NCBI RefSeq assembly: GCF_001280595.1
Contig: NZ_LITU01000081.1
Location: forward strand, 242,461 to 306,460
From: Paenibacillus xylanivorans
Lineage (GTDB): Bacteria; Bacillota; Bacilli; Paenibacillales; Paenibacillaceae
Reading direction: 5' to 3'
Length of the DNA stretch: 64,000 bases
Part shown: positions 43,988 through 53,792 of the stretch, piece by piece
Layout of the letters: every line of letters starts with the position of its first letter
How positions within the stretch are numbered: position 1 is the stretch's first letter
Notes under the pieces: generated by a model
Database searches by the model: none
Told to the model about the DNA's origin: nothing
The model's input: only the letters and a program-made list of their open reading frames with translations
Position numbers and translations under genes: made by a program

Positions 43988-45429
43988 GTTTTTTGCCTTT
44001 TCTTATTAGCCTCTTCGTAAGCTGCTGGTCGCTTCTTCATCAGGAACCAAGGCACACGAACGATAGTATCCTTGATATCACGCAGCACGAGGGGGGCAAA
44101 GGGCTGCATGTATGGTACGCCAAATGAACGCAGACTAACCATGTACCAATAGATCAGATAGATTGAGATCACAATGCCGAACAGACCCAGCGTTCCGCCC
44201 ATAAACAGTACCGGAAAACGAAGCAGCCGGAAAGCCAGTCCGAGCTCGAAGTGCGGGATGATAAAGGCGGCAATACCTGTGATGGATACGACAATAACCA
44301 GTGGTGCTGAGACTATCCCAGCCTGTACAGCCGCCTGACCAATAACAATCCCACCGATAATAGACACCGTTTGGCCCAGCGGCTTCGGAATACGAATCCC
44401 CGCTTCGCGCAAACCTTCAAAGGTTACTTCCATAATGAGCGCTTCAATCAAGGCAGGGAAGGGAATGTTTTCTCTCGCAGAAGCAATCGTAATCAGCAGG
44501 TTGGTCGGAATGATTTCCGGGTGAAATGTAGTAACGGCGACATAAAAGGATGGCAGCAGGAAGGCTATAAAGGCAAACAACAGACGAATAAGCCGGATAA
44601 AGGAGGCAGAATAAAATCGTTGATAATAGTCTTCCGAAGACTGCATTAAAGAGAAAAAGGTTACGGGAATGAGCAGGGAAAACGGTGTTCCGTCCTGCAT
44701 GACCCCGATCCGTCCTTCAACCAGTGCAGCAGCCACCGTATCCGGCCGTTCGGTATATTGATATTGCGGAAAAGGAGAGAGCGGATGATCCTCCAGAAAT
44801 TCAGATAAATAACTCACGCCCAGGCTGCTGTCCATATCAATATTACCAAGGCTTTCCAACACATTTTCCAGAATGTCCGTTTTGCATAATCCTTGAATAT
44901 ATACAACGAATACCTCGGTTTTGGTGTATTTTCCAATGGTGAATTTGATCATCTTCAAATCAGGATGTTTGATTTTGTGCCGAAGCAGAGACATATTCAC
45001 ATGAATATCTTCGATAAAGGCTTCCTGGGGCCCTACAATCACGACTTCGTTGGTTGATTCCGGTACGGAACGTCTTTGATAATTTTGGAGGGCGAAATGG
45101 ATCATGCCCGAAATTCCTTCAATGTATAAGGCTGCATTGCCCGATACGATATCAGTAACGATAGCTTCTGGTGAATTCGAGTGGTGGCTGTTAAGAGTGA
45201 AAAATGATCCGGTCACGACACGAGTAATGAATTGATGATCTATTTCATTTCGTGAGGCTTCCTCAAGCAATGGTTTGACGATGGCTTCCCGCATGGTAGG
45301 GGTATCCACAATGGACTGAATATAGATGAGTTCACAATGGAAAGGTCCAACTTGAAAAGGCTGATAGATCATGTCGGCAACACCCAACAGATTAGCCCTA
45401 ACCTGTTCATAGATATTGTCTTTTTCCAT
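43984..45429 (-). CDS. Spore germination receptor A subunit (GerA family)
   Basis: A 481-aa protein. The N-terminal half is soluble (about 1-240) with family motifs such as LLRHKIKHPDLKM and SLGVSYLSEFLEDHPLSPFP. The C-terminal half has about five helices and ends in a basic tail. The segment GRIGVMQDGTPFSLLIPVTF before the first helix is typical. It opens the operon and follows a sigma-G-like promoter. The ATG follows AGGGAGG. Confidence 0.92.
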   Translation of the reverse strand: MEKDNIYEQVRANLLGVADMIYQPFQVGPFHCELIYIQSIVDTPTMREAIVKPLLEEASRNEIDHQFITRVVTGSFFTLNSHHSNSPEAIVTDIVSGNAALYIEGISGMIHFALQNYQRRSVPESTNEVVIVGPQEAFIEDIHVNMSLLRHKIKHPDLKMIKFTIGKYTKTEVFVVYIQGLCKTDILENVLESLGNIDMDSSLGVSYLSEFLEDHPLSPFPQYQYTERPDTVAAALVEGRIGVMQDGTPFSLLIPVTFFSLMQSSEDYYQRFYSASFIRLIRLLFAFIAFLLPSFYVAVTTFHPEIIPTNLLITIASARENIPFPALIEALIMEVTFEGLREAGIRIPKPLGQTVSIIGGIVIGQAAVQAGIVSAPLVIVVSITGIAAFIIPHFELGLAFRLLRFPVLFMGGTLGLFGIVISIYLIYWYMVSLRSFGVPYMQPFAPLVLRDIKDTIVRVPWFLMKKRPAAYEEANKKRQKT

Positions 45430-45477
45430 TTCAGTTTCGCCTCCCTATGCTGTAATCCTGAGTCTCTAATCTGACTA

Positions 45478-45506
45478 TAGTGTGCGACGCTTCCAATGAA
45501 ATATAC
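45478..45506 (-). promoter_or_regulatory. Sigma-G-type forespore promoter of the germination operon
   Basis: On the minus strand, -35 GTATA (45502-45506) and -10 CACACTA (45478-45484) are separated by 17 bp. This fits the sigma-G pattern GHATR / CATHHTA with one mismatch. It lies about 50 bp upstream of the A-subunit start, as expected for a forespore-expressed germination operon. Confidence 0.6.
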
Positions 45507-45638
45507 TTTTAAGTTTGGATTATCGAAATATATTACAAACTTTGATGCAGATGATGAATGGGGAGAGCATCAAATTTGGCTTAAAATAAGAGGGTGGAAT
45601 GAAGCGGGTAGACATTTTATATAAGGGGTTGAGGGAAG

Positions 45639-46136
45639 ATGACGTATCGGATTAGACGTGCCGAGCTTGGGGATGTTAATGGCGTTGCAGAGCTGTTCAA
45701 TGAATATAGGATGTTTTACAATCAACCTGAAGATCTGAACGGAGCGAGTGAATATATAAAAGAACGAATGGAACGCAATGAATCCGTTATTTTGATTGCA
45801 GAAGCGGAAGTGGATGCAGAAAAGGGAGATGAGCACAGCTTGACGGATAAGCTTTTATCCAGTGAGTTTGGCGGATATGTACAGCTGTATCCCAGCTTTA
45901 GCTCAGTGTCCATGCGGCCAATCTGGGTGCTTAATGATCTGTACGTACATGGGGATCATCGCCAGCGAGGAATTGCGCGTAATCTGCTGCAAGCTGCACG
46001 ACGATTGGGAGATGAGAGTGGAGCTGTGCGAATCGTGCTCTCTACGGCGATTAGCAACAAGAATGCTCAGGCATTATATGAGTCGGAAGGCTATACGTTG
46101 GACACCAATTTCATGTATTATGAACTTCATATATAA
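45639..46136 (+). CDS. GNAT-family N-acetyltransferase
   Basis: A 165-aa acetyltransferase of the GNAT fold. The acetyl-CoA loop is seen as DHRQRGIARNLLQAA (motif A, near residues 107-121), preceded by the strand IWVLNDLYVHGD. The segment STAISNKNAQALYESEGY is motif B. The ATG at 45639 lies near AAGGGG and GAGGGA. The substrate cannot be inferred. TraX-like and this gene are 52 bp apart and may be co-transcribed. Confidence 0.85.
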   Translation: MTYRIRRAELGDVNGVAELFNEYRMFYNQPEDLNGASEYIKERMERNESVILIAEAEVDAEKGDEHSLTDKLLSSEFGGYVQLYPSFSSVSMRPIWVLNDLYVHGDHRQRGIARNLLQAARRLGDESGAVRIVLSTAISNKNAQALYESEGYTLDTNFMYYELHI

Positions 46137-46188
46137 GAAAGACTTGGAGAATCCTGAAGTTAGGAAAAGCAGGAGGGATTAGCACAAA

Positions 46189-46809
46189 ATGATGCAATGG
46201 ATAGCCATGATCACGATGTTGATCGATCATATAGGAGCCGTCTTTTATCCGCAGGTGGCGGAGCTGCGAATTATTGGGCGAATTGCTTTTCCAATCTATG
46301 CTTTTGCCGTTTATATCGGTTATAAACATACTCGCAACGTACAAAAATACATATGGCGGTTGTTCTGGATTGCTGTTCTCTCACAATTGCCGTTTATGGC
46401 GGCTTTTAATCATTTTTCGCTGAATGTGGTATGGACGTTGTGGTCTGCTCTGCTTGTGTTGCTCGTGCTCGATAAACTTCCGGTCCGTATGCTGGGAATT
46501 CCGATTGTTGCCTTAGCCGGATTGGTTATGGAGATCACCCATATGGATTACGGCATGTATGGCTTGCTTCTTGTATTGCTGTTCCGGTACTTCCAGGGAC
46601 CGATTCTGGTCATGGCCCATGTGCTTTTAAATGGACTGTATATTATGCTATACAGTGGCTCTGTTCAGATGTACAGCGTGGTTGCCACCGCAGGAATTGC
46701 AATTGCCCAGTATTATAACGCAGGGTTCCGTCTGAAAGGTCCGCGTTGGATTTGGCGTTATTTTTATCCTGCACATTTGGCGGTCATTGTCTTGATTCGC
46801 TGGATTTAA
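46189..46809 (+). CDS. TraX-family membrane protein
   Basis: A 206-aa hydrophobic protein with about seven helices. The N-terminal IAMITMLIDHIGAVFYP and IGRIAFPIYAFAVYIGYKHT are the TraX family signature. In F plasmids TraX acetylates pilin; chromosomal homologues in Firmicutes are of unknown role and no conjugation genes are nearby. The start follows AGGAGGG; ATG 46192 is an equally good alternative. It ends at a bidirectional terminator. Confidence 0.82.
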   Translation: MMQWIAMITMLIDHIGAVFYPQVAELRIIGRIAFPIYAFAVYIGYKHTRNVQKYIWRLFWIAVLSQLPFMAAFNHFSLNVVWTLWSALLVLLVLDKLPVRMLGIPIVALAGLVMEITHMDYGMYGLLLVLLFRYFQGPILVMAHVLLNGLYIMLYSGSVQMYSVVATAGIAIAQYYNAGFRLKGPRWIWRYFYPAHLAVIVLIRWI

Positions 46810-46840
46810 GATCCTTCTTGAAGAAAGAGCCTTCATGAAG

Positions 46841-46886
46841 AAAGAAGCCACCTCAACGTCAGTGATGACGTTGAAGTGGCTTCTTT
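46841..46886. terminator. Bidirectional terminator between traX-like and NRPS genes
   Basis: AAAGAAGCCACCTCAACGTC (46841-46860) pairs with GACGTTGAAGTGGCTTCTTT (46867-46886) around AGTGAT, with one mismatch in the middle. Both flanks can give U-tracts. Confidence 0.9.
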
Positions 46887-46929
46887 ATATTTATCAGCGG
46901 ATGCACTAAATGTATTCACTGTATTGAAT

Positions 46930-49900
46930 TTATTCCATTGTTGGAGATGTACCAAAATGCGGTCGAACTGCCTTAGGGAAATAACCAATCTCAATGGCAT
47001 GCTCTAGCATTTTTGAGATGAAACGATCATCCGTTTTGGCGCATGTAATTCCGGCGGGTTCCACATAGGCAGTTGTTACAGGAGAAGCATACACATATGC
47101 AGAATCCTTGGCACCGTCTCCTTCAAGCTGAGCGATCGCCAGTTGAAGCGCCTCAGGGTCCTTGCTGACACTGCCATCGAATAACCAGTTGGTGTAATCT
47201 GCAAAAGGCAAAGTCTCCACTTCATAGCCGGCCCGATTCACAGAACGAATCAGATCATTGTAGCTAATGGGCTCCGGATTACAGATATGGAACACACGTC
47301 CTGCTGTGTCCTGGCGTAATGCCAGATGTACAATCGACTGACTAGCATAATCAATAGGTGTGAAATCAACCATCCAGTCGGCTGCCGGAGCCTTGCTGAG
47401 CAATAACATTGCTTTAATCATACGATAAAAGGCGTTGCTATCGATGTTGGACTGGAAACGTCCCGTCTCAGAATGACAGGTCAGATTACCTGCACGATAG
47501 ATACTCACAGGCACACCCTCTTCGGCAGCAATCATAAGCACTTTCTCGGCTTCGAGCTTGCTGTCCGAGTACAGGTTGTCCACATGCAGATCCTCTGAGA
47601 AGCGATCATATTGCAATGAGGATTCCCACTGTCCGCTGAGTGCCAGATCTTCCGGTATCCCCATCGTGGATACATGGTGGAAGGAGGCACCTGGTTTGCT
47701 GCGAATGAGCTTAAGCAATGCGATGGTTCCATCCACATTGGTTTTGGCAAATTGTTCCGCATCCCCGAAATGTCGTACATCCGCGGCACAGTGTATCACG
47801 CGGTCAATTCGTTCTTGCACGTAAGTCGTCTGCTCGGCTGAAAGACCCAGATTTGGTTGCTCCAGATCACCTTCGATAATCTCGACGCGAGAAGCGAGGA
47901 GAGGTAGCAGTTCAGATCCAAAGTAACCTTTCATGACGCTGCTCAGTCGCTCCATTGCAGAGCTTCCGTCTGCCGGGCGGCGAACAAGAGTATAGATGCG
48001 TGTATTCGAAGTTAGAATCAACTGCTGCAGGACATAGGATCCAAGATATCCGGTAGCCCCGGTCAGGAGCACATGCTCAGGACTCAGAATATCCGGGTAA
48101 CCAATCTGGGATCTCAGCTCTACAGGATGTTCTGACAATTGGGTAATCACACCTTCATGCACTGAGGAATAGGCAGTTTCTTCTGTAACTTGAGCCAGCG
48201 TCTCCACGCGTTGTGCCAAGGCACGAACCGTCTTCTCGGCAAAAAAGTCGGCAATCTTTAGCTGCGGATAATGTGGCTTCAGAATAACCAGCACATGGAT
48301 GACCCGAAGGGAATCGCCACCAATGGCGAAGAAGCTGTCCTCCACACCAAAGTCATCGTGCTGAAGAATTTCTTTCCATGCTTCCAGAATAATCACTTCG
48401 GTTTCCGTCTCCGGCAGTACCCGATCAGGACGATCTTCATGACGCTCTACGTGAGGCAGAGATACCATCGCTTTGCGATTGATTTTTCCTGTCGGTGCGA
48501 TCGGCATTTCGTCGAGCTGGCAAATCCATTTCGGTACAAAGTAGGAAGGAAGCTTCGCCGTTAGCTCAGCTTTAATATCCGCAACGGAAAGTGTACTGCC
48601 ATCTTTGGATGTAAAGTATCCTACAAGCATGTTTTGACCATCCGATTCCTTCTTGGGAATCACGGCCACATCCTGAATCTGATCCAGACGTGCAAAATGA
48701 TCCTCGATCTCTCCAATTTCAATCCGGTGACCCCGGATTTTCAACTGAGAGTCGCTGCGTCCGACATATTCCAGCAGTCCGCTATCGAGCATTTTGGCAA
48801 TATCGCCAGACTTATAGATTTTCTCATCGATGGCAAATGGATTATCAATGAATGCCTGCGCCGTACGCTCCGGCTGGTTTAGATACCCTTTGGCCAAAGC
48901 GGGTGTCGCGATATATACCTCTCCAGGGACACCTACGGGGCAGAGTTGCTGTTCTTCATTGACGATATACACTTTATAGTTATGAATCGGTCGGCCGATT
49001 GGAATGTTAACGACACCTTCCGGAACTTGCTCACTAATGCGGTGAGTCGCTGTCGCTACTGTACACTCCGTAGGTCCGTATACATTGACGATATCAATCT
49101 GGTTGCCGAATTTGCGCTGGAAGGCACGAACTTGCTCACCATAGAGAGCTTCTCCAGCTACGGTAATGATTTTGACTTTGGACAGCTTGTGGAATCCTTC
49201 ATCAGATAGGAAGGAAGCAAGCTGATTGAAAAAGATGGTTGGCAGTATCGTAATAATCGTTGTGCCTGTGCGCTCAATTGCATTCGCAAATTCTTCAACG
49301 GAAACACGTTCTTCCGCTGACAACAGGTACAATTCTGCTCCGTAGAACAAGGCGCCAATCGTATCCCACACTGATGCATCGAAGCTGTATGTAGCAAACT
49401 GGGTTAATACGTCACCTGGTTGAATATCGCAATCCCGCTGCACGACACTACCGAGATTGGCGACACCCCGATGGGCAATAAGTGCACCTTTGGGTTTGCC
49501 GGTAGATCCCGAGGTATAGATGATATACGCCAGGTCATCTGACTGAATATCCAGGTTGGGGTTGCTTGCTGCAAATCCGGCAAGGCGTCCGTCCACGGCC
49601 AGGATTTGGCGAACGGTAGTAATCCCTGAGAATAAACGTGATGCTTCAGGTAAAGAAGACTCTTTGGTCAGGACAAATGATGAAGCTGTATCTTCGACAA
49701 TATAACTGTTGCGCTCTTGTGGATGCTCAGGATCGACAGGAACGTATACTCCGCCCGCTTTGAGAATCCCGAGCAAAGAAATAATTGTTTCCAGACTCCG
49801 CTCCATAAAGATGCTGACGAATTCTCCTTTTTGCAATCCGTTGGATAACAGCACACGGGCAACCTGATTGGCACGTTCGTTCAATTCTCTATACGTGTAC

Positions 49901-50637
49901 CGACCAGTTGATGAAGTAATTGCTGGCGATTCCGGATATTCGGCTGCTGTTGCTTCGAACCAGCCATGAATTGTCTGATGCTCCGGTTCGAGTACGGCGG
50001 TATCATTCATTTCTCGATATAGCAATCGATCTGAAGCAGATAAAATGTCTACTGTGCCGATGGCCTTGTTTTGGTCACGCAACATGGCCAGAAGAAGAGT
50101 CTGATAATACTCTGCATATCTTGTAATCGTAGATTCATTAAGAAGTGAACTGTCATAGAACAAATCCAGCGTGAGCATATCCTGATCATCACGAATATTC
50201 CAATTTAACAATTGAGGTGCTTTAGGCAGCTGCACACTATTAAACATGAACAGCGTTTCCGGATTACCTCCCGTTTGGAGCGTGTAGTGAAGCTGGAGTT
50301 GATCTGAAATCTGATGAATCAGCTCTTTAAAGGTTAACTTGCCTTGAATCTGTAATAACACAAGGGAAGCTGCTTGATCGGGAGCCAGCGTGCCGATGGC
50401 AAGTTCCTGCTCGGATGATAATCGGAACAACAAGGCTGCATACGCAGACAATAATGCTGGATATACGCTCTCTGAGCCGAATTTTTGTTTCAGTTCCCGA
50501 CCCAGGGACGATTCCAGTGAAATATGAGTAGACTCATAAGTGAATGATTGTTGACGGCGCCCAAAATCCAGTGGAATCTGAAGAACCGGCAGGCCAGATT
50601 CCACTGTTTGGGGAGATAATGATTGATTTTCGACCAC
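46930..50637 (-). CDS. Single-module NRPS: truncated C, adenylation, carrier and terminal reductase domains
   Basis: A 1235-aa synthetase. Residues about 20-205 resemble only the C-terminal lobe of a condensation domain; the HHxxxDG motif is absent. The adenylation domain (about 220-705) has IIYTSGSTGKPKG, NVYGPTECTVA, YKSGDIAKM and PTGKINRKAM. The carrier has FFAIGGDSLR near 770. A thioester reductase domain (about 855-1200) has the NADPH motif LLTGATGYLGSYVL near 860 and the catalytic YSDSK near 1022. Aligned by eye with GrsA, the pocket reads D-A-W-T-T-A-V-V-A-K, nearest to Phe-type codes. GTG 50637 follows AAGGAGG. The product should be a reduced single amino acid unit, or a partner enzyme acts outside the window. 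Confidence 0.88.
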   Translation of the reverse strand: MVENQSLSPQTVESGLPVLQIPLDFGRRQQSFTYESTHISLESSLGRELKQKFGSESVYPALLSAYAALLFRLSSEQELAIGTLAPDQAASLVLLQIQGKLTFKELIHQISDQLQLHYTLQTGGNPETLFMFNSVQLPKAPQLLNWNIRDDQDMLTLDLFYDSSLLNESTITRYAEYYQTLLLAMLRDQNKAIGTVDILSASDRLLYREMNDTAVLEPEHQTIHGWFEATAAEYPESPAITSSTGRYTYRELNERANQVARVLLSNGLQKGEFVSIFMERSLETIISLLGILKAGGVYVPVDPEHPQERNSYIVEDTASSFVLTKESSLPEASRLFSGITTVRQILAVDGRLAGFAASNPNLDIQSDDLAYIIYTSGSTGKPKGALIAHRGVANLGSVVQRDCDIQPGDVLTQFATYSFDASVWDTIGALFYGAELYLLSAEERVSVEEFANAIERTGTTIITILPTIFFNQLASFLSDEGFHKLSKVKIITVAGEALYGEQVRAFQRKFGNQIDIVNVYGPTECTVATATHRISEQVPEGVVNIPIGRPIHNYKVYIVNEEQQLCPVGVPGEVYIATPALAKGYLNQPERTAQAFIDNPFAIDEKIYKSGDIAKMLDSGLLEYVGRSDSQLKIRGHRIEIGEIEDHFARLDQIQDVAVIPKKESDGQNMLVGYFTSKDGSTLSVADIKAELTAKLPSYFVPKWICQLDEMPIAPTGKINRKAMVSLPHVERHEDRPDRVLPETETEVIILEAWKEILQHDDFGVEDSFFAIGGDSLRVIHVLVILKPHYPQLKIADFFAEKTVRALAQRVETLAQVTEETAYSSVHEGVITQLSEHPVELRSQIGYPDILSPEHVLLTGATGYLGSYVLQQLILTSNTRIYTLVRRPADGSSAMERLSSVMKGYFGSELLPLLASRVEIIEGDLEQPNLGLSAEQTTYVQERIDRVIHCAADVRHFGDAEQFAKTNVDGTIALLKLIRSKPGASFHHVSTMGIPEDLALSGQWESSLQYDRFSEDLHVDNLYSDSKLEAEKVLMIAAEEGVPVSIYRAGNLTCHSETGRFQSNIDSNAFYRMIKAMLLLSKAPAADWMVDFTPIDYASQSIVHLALRQDTAGRVFHICNPEPISYNDLIRSVNRAGYEVETLPFADYTNWLFDGSVSKDPEALQLAIAQLEGDGAKDSAYVYASPVTTAYVEPAGITCAKTDDRFISKMLEHAIEIGYFPKAVRPHFGTSPTME

Positions 50638-50683
50638 TTCAGTTGTTCCTCCTTGGTTCAAACCGTTCAAGTTTTAGGTTGAA

Positions 50684-52450
50684 TTATAGTTTGCTTACAT
50701 TAAAATGCGAGATCAGTTCTTGCAGTTCCTCAGACATGGTGTTCAAACGAGTAGAAGAATCAACAAGTGTAATCAGAGATCCTTTTTGCTCATCAACGGA
50801 TGAAGAGATGCGTTCACTGTTGTCAGCTGTCTTACTCACACTGGCAGACAAATCATCCGCAGTTGCGGTCATTTCTTCTGTACCTGCAGAGATTTCTTCT
50901 GTAGCGCTGGATACTTCCTGAATCTGATTGGATACTTTTTTGGCTGCTTCCAGAATCTCCTCGAACAATTGACCGGTTTGATCAGCTACACTGAGTCCGG
51001 TATCCACTTCAGATGTACCTTGTTCCATCGCACGAACGGCTTGTCTGATTTCAGCCTGAATCTCCTGGATCAGTACAGCAACCTGGCTCGTGGATTGTTC
51101 GGATTGCTCAGCAAGCTTGCGTACTTCACCAGCTACGACTGCGAATCCTCTGCCTTCCTCACCAACACGTGCTGCTTCGATGGATGCATTCAGCGCAAGC
51201 AGGTTCGTTTGGCTGGATATACCTGAGATGATATTCAGAATATCGCCAATTTCCTGAGAGCGGCTCTCCAGAACCTGGATGGCAGAAGCGGTATTCTTAA
51301 CGGACTCCGTAATCAGATTCATCTGCTCGGAGACCTGACGGACAACACTGTTTCCTTGTTGTGAACGGCGTTCCATCTCATAGGCTTCGTCAGCTACGCT
51401 AGCTGAACTGCTGGCAATAGTCTGAATGACGATAGCCATCTCGGACATTGCACGGGCACTATCTCGTGTTGCCTGTTCCTGTGCACGAATGTTGGATGTA
51501 ATCTGAGTAACGTTATTGTTGATAGAATCAGCATTCTCGCTATTTCTCTCGGAGACTTCATACAGTTCCTTGGCAGACTCGTTAACTTCTTGCGAAGTGA
51601 TTTGAACTTTGACGATGGTATCATTAATCTTGCGTACCATTGTATTGAACTTTTCATTCACAATGCCCAGATCGTCTTTGCCTGTTGGAATCTTGACATT
51701 CAAATTACCCCGACTTACGTCATCAATCCCTTTGATCAGGTGACGAATAGGGGAGAGTGTGTTTTTGACAACAAGATATTGGATAATCAGGAACAACAGC
51801 AGGAACGCGACCAGAATGATAATTCCGTTCTTGAGTAATTTGTTCAGTCCGGCAGGTACTGCTGATGCGTCTGCATCGACTGCAAAGTAAGAGTAAATCT
51901 TGCCGTTACTATCCTTGATCGGATAAGCAATGGTTGTCCAGGTTCCGAAATCGTCGGAATAAAACGTGGTGAACGTCGGGCGATCGGTATTCACCATTTC
52001 TTTCAGTGCATTTGCCACAACGACAGGCTGTTCATACATGTCACCGATATTTACATTTTCACTCTGAAAGGCTTCCTTCAGATTGGTTGGCATGGCAACA
52101 AGGGAAGTTAACCGCTTGTTATCTCCTCCGAGCTCGACACCAAAGATGTAAGCTTGTGCAATGTTGGGGTAATATTTCTGCATTTCATCGAAATAGGCAC
52201 GCAATTTTGTTTGTGCTTTTCCATCATAACTGCCTTCTGAAATAGCAGCCTGCACTTCGGTGGAATCAATACCTTCTGCCCATTGTTTGGTGATCTGTTC
52301 CACTTGACCATGTAGTTGGTCTACGAGGATTGTTTTTTGAAAGTAATAGCTGCTGGCAATAAGTGCCACGCCGATGATAATAATGTTAGTAAATGAAAGC
52401 AACAGATTTTTGGAGAAAAAAGACATGCTTTTCCAACTTAATGATTTCAC
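50684..52450 (-). CDS. Methyl-accepting chemotaxis protein
   Basis: A 588-aa chemoreceptor. Helix 1 is near residues 15-38, then an extracellular ligand domain of about 165 residues. Helix 2 ([20 protein letters not shown]) is near 213-232 and HAMP follows. The cytoplasmic signalling domain has the hairpin tip [20 protein letters not shown]. The start is GTG 52450, after AGGAG; the ATG at 52501 has no ribosome binding site. The NRPS gene begins 46 bp downstream on the same strand with no terminator between. A TATAAT at 50683-50688 could be a weak internal promoter. Joint expression is likely. Confidence 0.92.
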   Translation of the reverse strand: MKSLSWKSMSFFSKNLLLSFTNIIIIGVALIASSYYFQKTILVDQLHGQVEQITKQWAEGIDSTEVQAAISEGSYDGKAQTKLRAYFDEMQKYYPNIAQAYIFGVELGGDNKRLTSLVAMPTNLKEAFQSENVNIGDMYEQPVVVANALKEMVNTDRPTFTTFYSDDFGTWTTIAYPIKDSNGKIYSYFAVDADASAVPAGLNKLLKNGIIILVAFLLLFLIIQYLVVKNTLSPIRHLIKGIDDVSRGNLNVKIPTGKDDLGIVNEKFNTMVRKINDTIVKVQITSQEVNESAKELYEVSERNSENADSINNNVTQITSNIRAQEQATRDSARAMSEMAIVIQTIASSSASVADEAYEMERRSQQGNSVVRQVSEQMNLITESVKNTASAIQVLESRSQEIGDILNIISGISSQTNLLALNASIEAARVGEEGRGFAVVAGEVRKLAEQSEQSTSQVAVLIQEIQAEIRQAVRAMEQGTSEVDTGLSVADQTGQLFEEILEAAKKVSNQIQEVSSATEEISAGTEEMTATADDLSASVSKTADNSERISSSVDEQKGSLITLVDSSTRLNTMSEELQELISHFNVSKL

Positions 52451-53093
52451 TAAAGTCCACTCCTGATCTTCTTTGAATTGATAATATGTTGGTATCTTCA
52501 TGATGCAAATTAAGTCATTTCCCTATCCCCTCCAAAGGCATAATGTGCGACCATGGTCTTGGGTTCCTGGTCGCTATGTAGAGATATTTTTACCTCAATA
52601 CCCATAGGTGTCTAATTATTAAAACACATCTATACTTAATATGTCGTATAAAATGTCGTCAAATTGAATAGTTTTGTTAAAACTTTTTTAATATTTTACG
52701 TATTTATGGACATATGAAAGTAAGACATAGGTATTTAGAACCGTTTATTTAAAATAATTCCCATTTTTTAGTTTCATTCTGTATTCTATAACATGGTGGG
52801 TTAAAAAACATCCTTAAACTTTGAAGAAAATAAGGCAAATGAAAAGAAATGACCTTATCATCAGCCTATTCAATCGTTCACCAAGGAGGAGAATATAAAG
52901 GAAATGATGTTTGGATTCGGCATTTAATCTAACCAAGAACATACATAAGCAAGAACAATGTTGCATGTGAAGCAGAGAAACAGGCCAAGTTTCCCAGTGG
53001 AATACATCATTGCACAGATATACATCGGAAGCGGTTTTATCTATAATAACTACAGTATGCATTTCTTAAATCATGAGCAGCGGGGGTTTATAG
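52451..53093. other. 643-bp AT-rich intergenic region between the chemoreceptor and rpiA
   Basis: No gene is supported here. Near the chemoreceptor, GCGACC and GGTCGC (about 52547-52574) form a hairpin-capable pair around a 16-base loop in its leader. Upstream of rpiA, TATAAT at 53042-53047 is a possible -10 without a clear -35. The middle part (about 52620-52800) is strongly AT-rich and shows no structure I can name. Confidence 0.4.
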
Positions 53094-53765
53094 ATGAATC
53101 TTAAACAGATAGCAGCTGAGCGCGCGGCAGAATATGTTCAAGATGGAATGAAAGTTGGGTTGGGTACGGGTTCAACGGCCTATTACGCTATTTGTCGAAT
53201 TGGTGAGCGGGTACGTGAAGGGTTAAACATTCAGGCTGTAGCTACTTCGGAAGCATCGGACAAGCTTGCCAAGGAATGGGGAATTCCGATCGTTCCATTT
53301 GATCAAATTGGACGTCTGGATCTGACTATTGACGGTGCAGATGAAGTTGACCCCGAATTTAACCTGATCAAGGGTGGCGGCGGTGCGCTTTTGCGTGAGA
53401 AAATTGTAGCTGCAAACAGCGACAAACTGATTATTGTGGCCGACGGCAGCAAAGCAGTACAGAAGCTGGGGAAATTCCCGTTGCCGGTTGAGGTTGTTCC
53501 TTTTGCGTCAGAGTGGACCTTCGAGGCACTTGAGAAACTCGGGTGTAACCCGGAATGGCGCATGGATGGGGATCAACGTTATCTTACGGATAATGGAAAC
53601 CTCATTGCGGATTGCCGCATGGAAGCCATAGATCATGCTGCGGAGCTTAACGTTCAGTTAAATATGCTGCCAGGTGTTGTCGATAATGGACTGTTTATTG
53701 AAATGGCGGATACCGTCATTCTTGCGAAGGATGATGGTAGCATCGATGAGCGTCATCGTTCATGA
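53094..53765 (+). CDS. rpiA: Ribose-5-phosphate isomerase A
   Basis: A 223-aa enzyme that interconverts ribose 5-phosphate and ribulose 5-phosphate in the pentose phosphate pathway. Family motifs: GLGTGSTAYYAI (phosphate binding), DGADEVDPEFNLIKGGGGAL (catalytic region) and DGSKAVQKLGKFPLPVEV. The length is typical. The ATG follows a G-rich GCGGGGG site. A GNAT and a MarR gene follow at 27 and 15 bp and may share the transcript. Confidence 0.95.
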   Translation: MNLKQIAAERAAEYVQDGMKVGLGTGSTAYYAICRIGERVREGLNIQAVATSEASDKLAKEWGIPIVPFDQIGRLDLTIDGADEVDPEFNLIKGGGGALLREKIVAANSDKLIIVADGSKAVQKLGKFPLPVEVVPFASEWTFEALEKLGCNPEWRMDGDQRYLTDNGNLIADCRMEAIDHAAELNVQLNMLPGVVDNGLFIEMADTVILAKDDGSIDERHRS

Positions 53766-53792
53766 ACTGAAAGCGAGGTCATTGCATAGTAG

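Noticed and set aside
46189-46809. Evidence for a conjugative element from the TraX-like gene
   Set aside because: No relaxase, coupling protein, integrase or attachment repeats are present; chromosomal TraX homologues are common.
46930-50637. Part of a larger multi-enzyme NRPS/PKS cluster
   Set aside because: No further module, PPTase, tailoring enzyme or exporter is adjacent; flanking genes are TraX-like and a chemoreceptor.
52814-53062. Minus-strand frame of 82 codons in the gap before rpiA
   Set aside because: No ribosome binding site and unusual Cys/Leu/Phe-rich composition; it covers the likely rpiA promoter.
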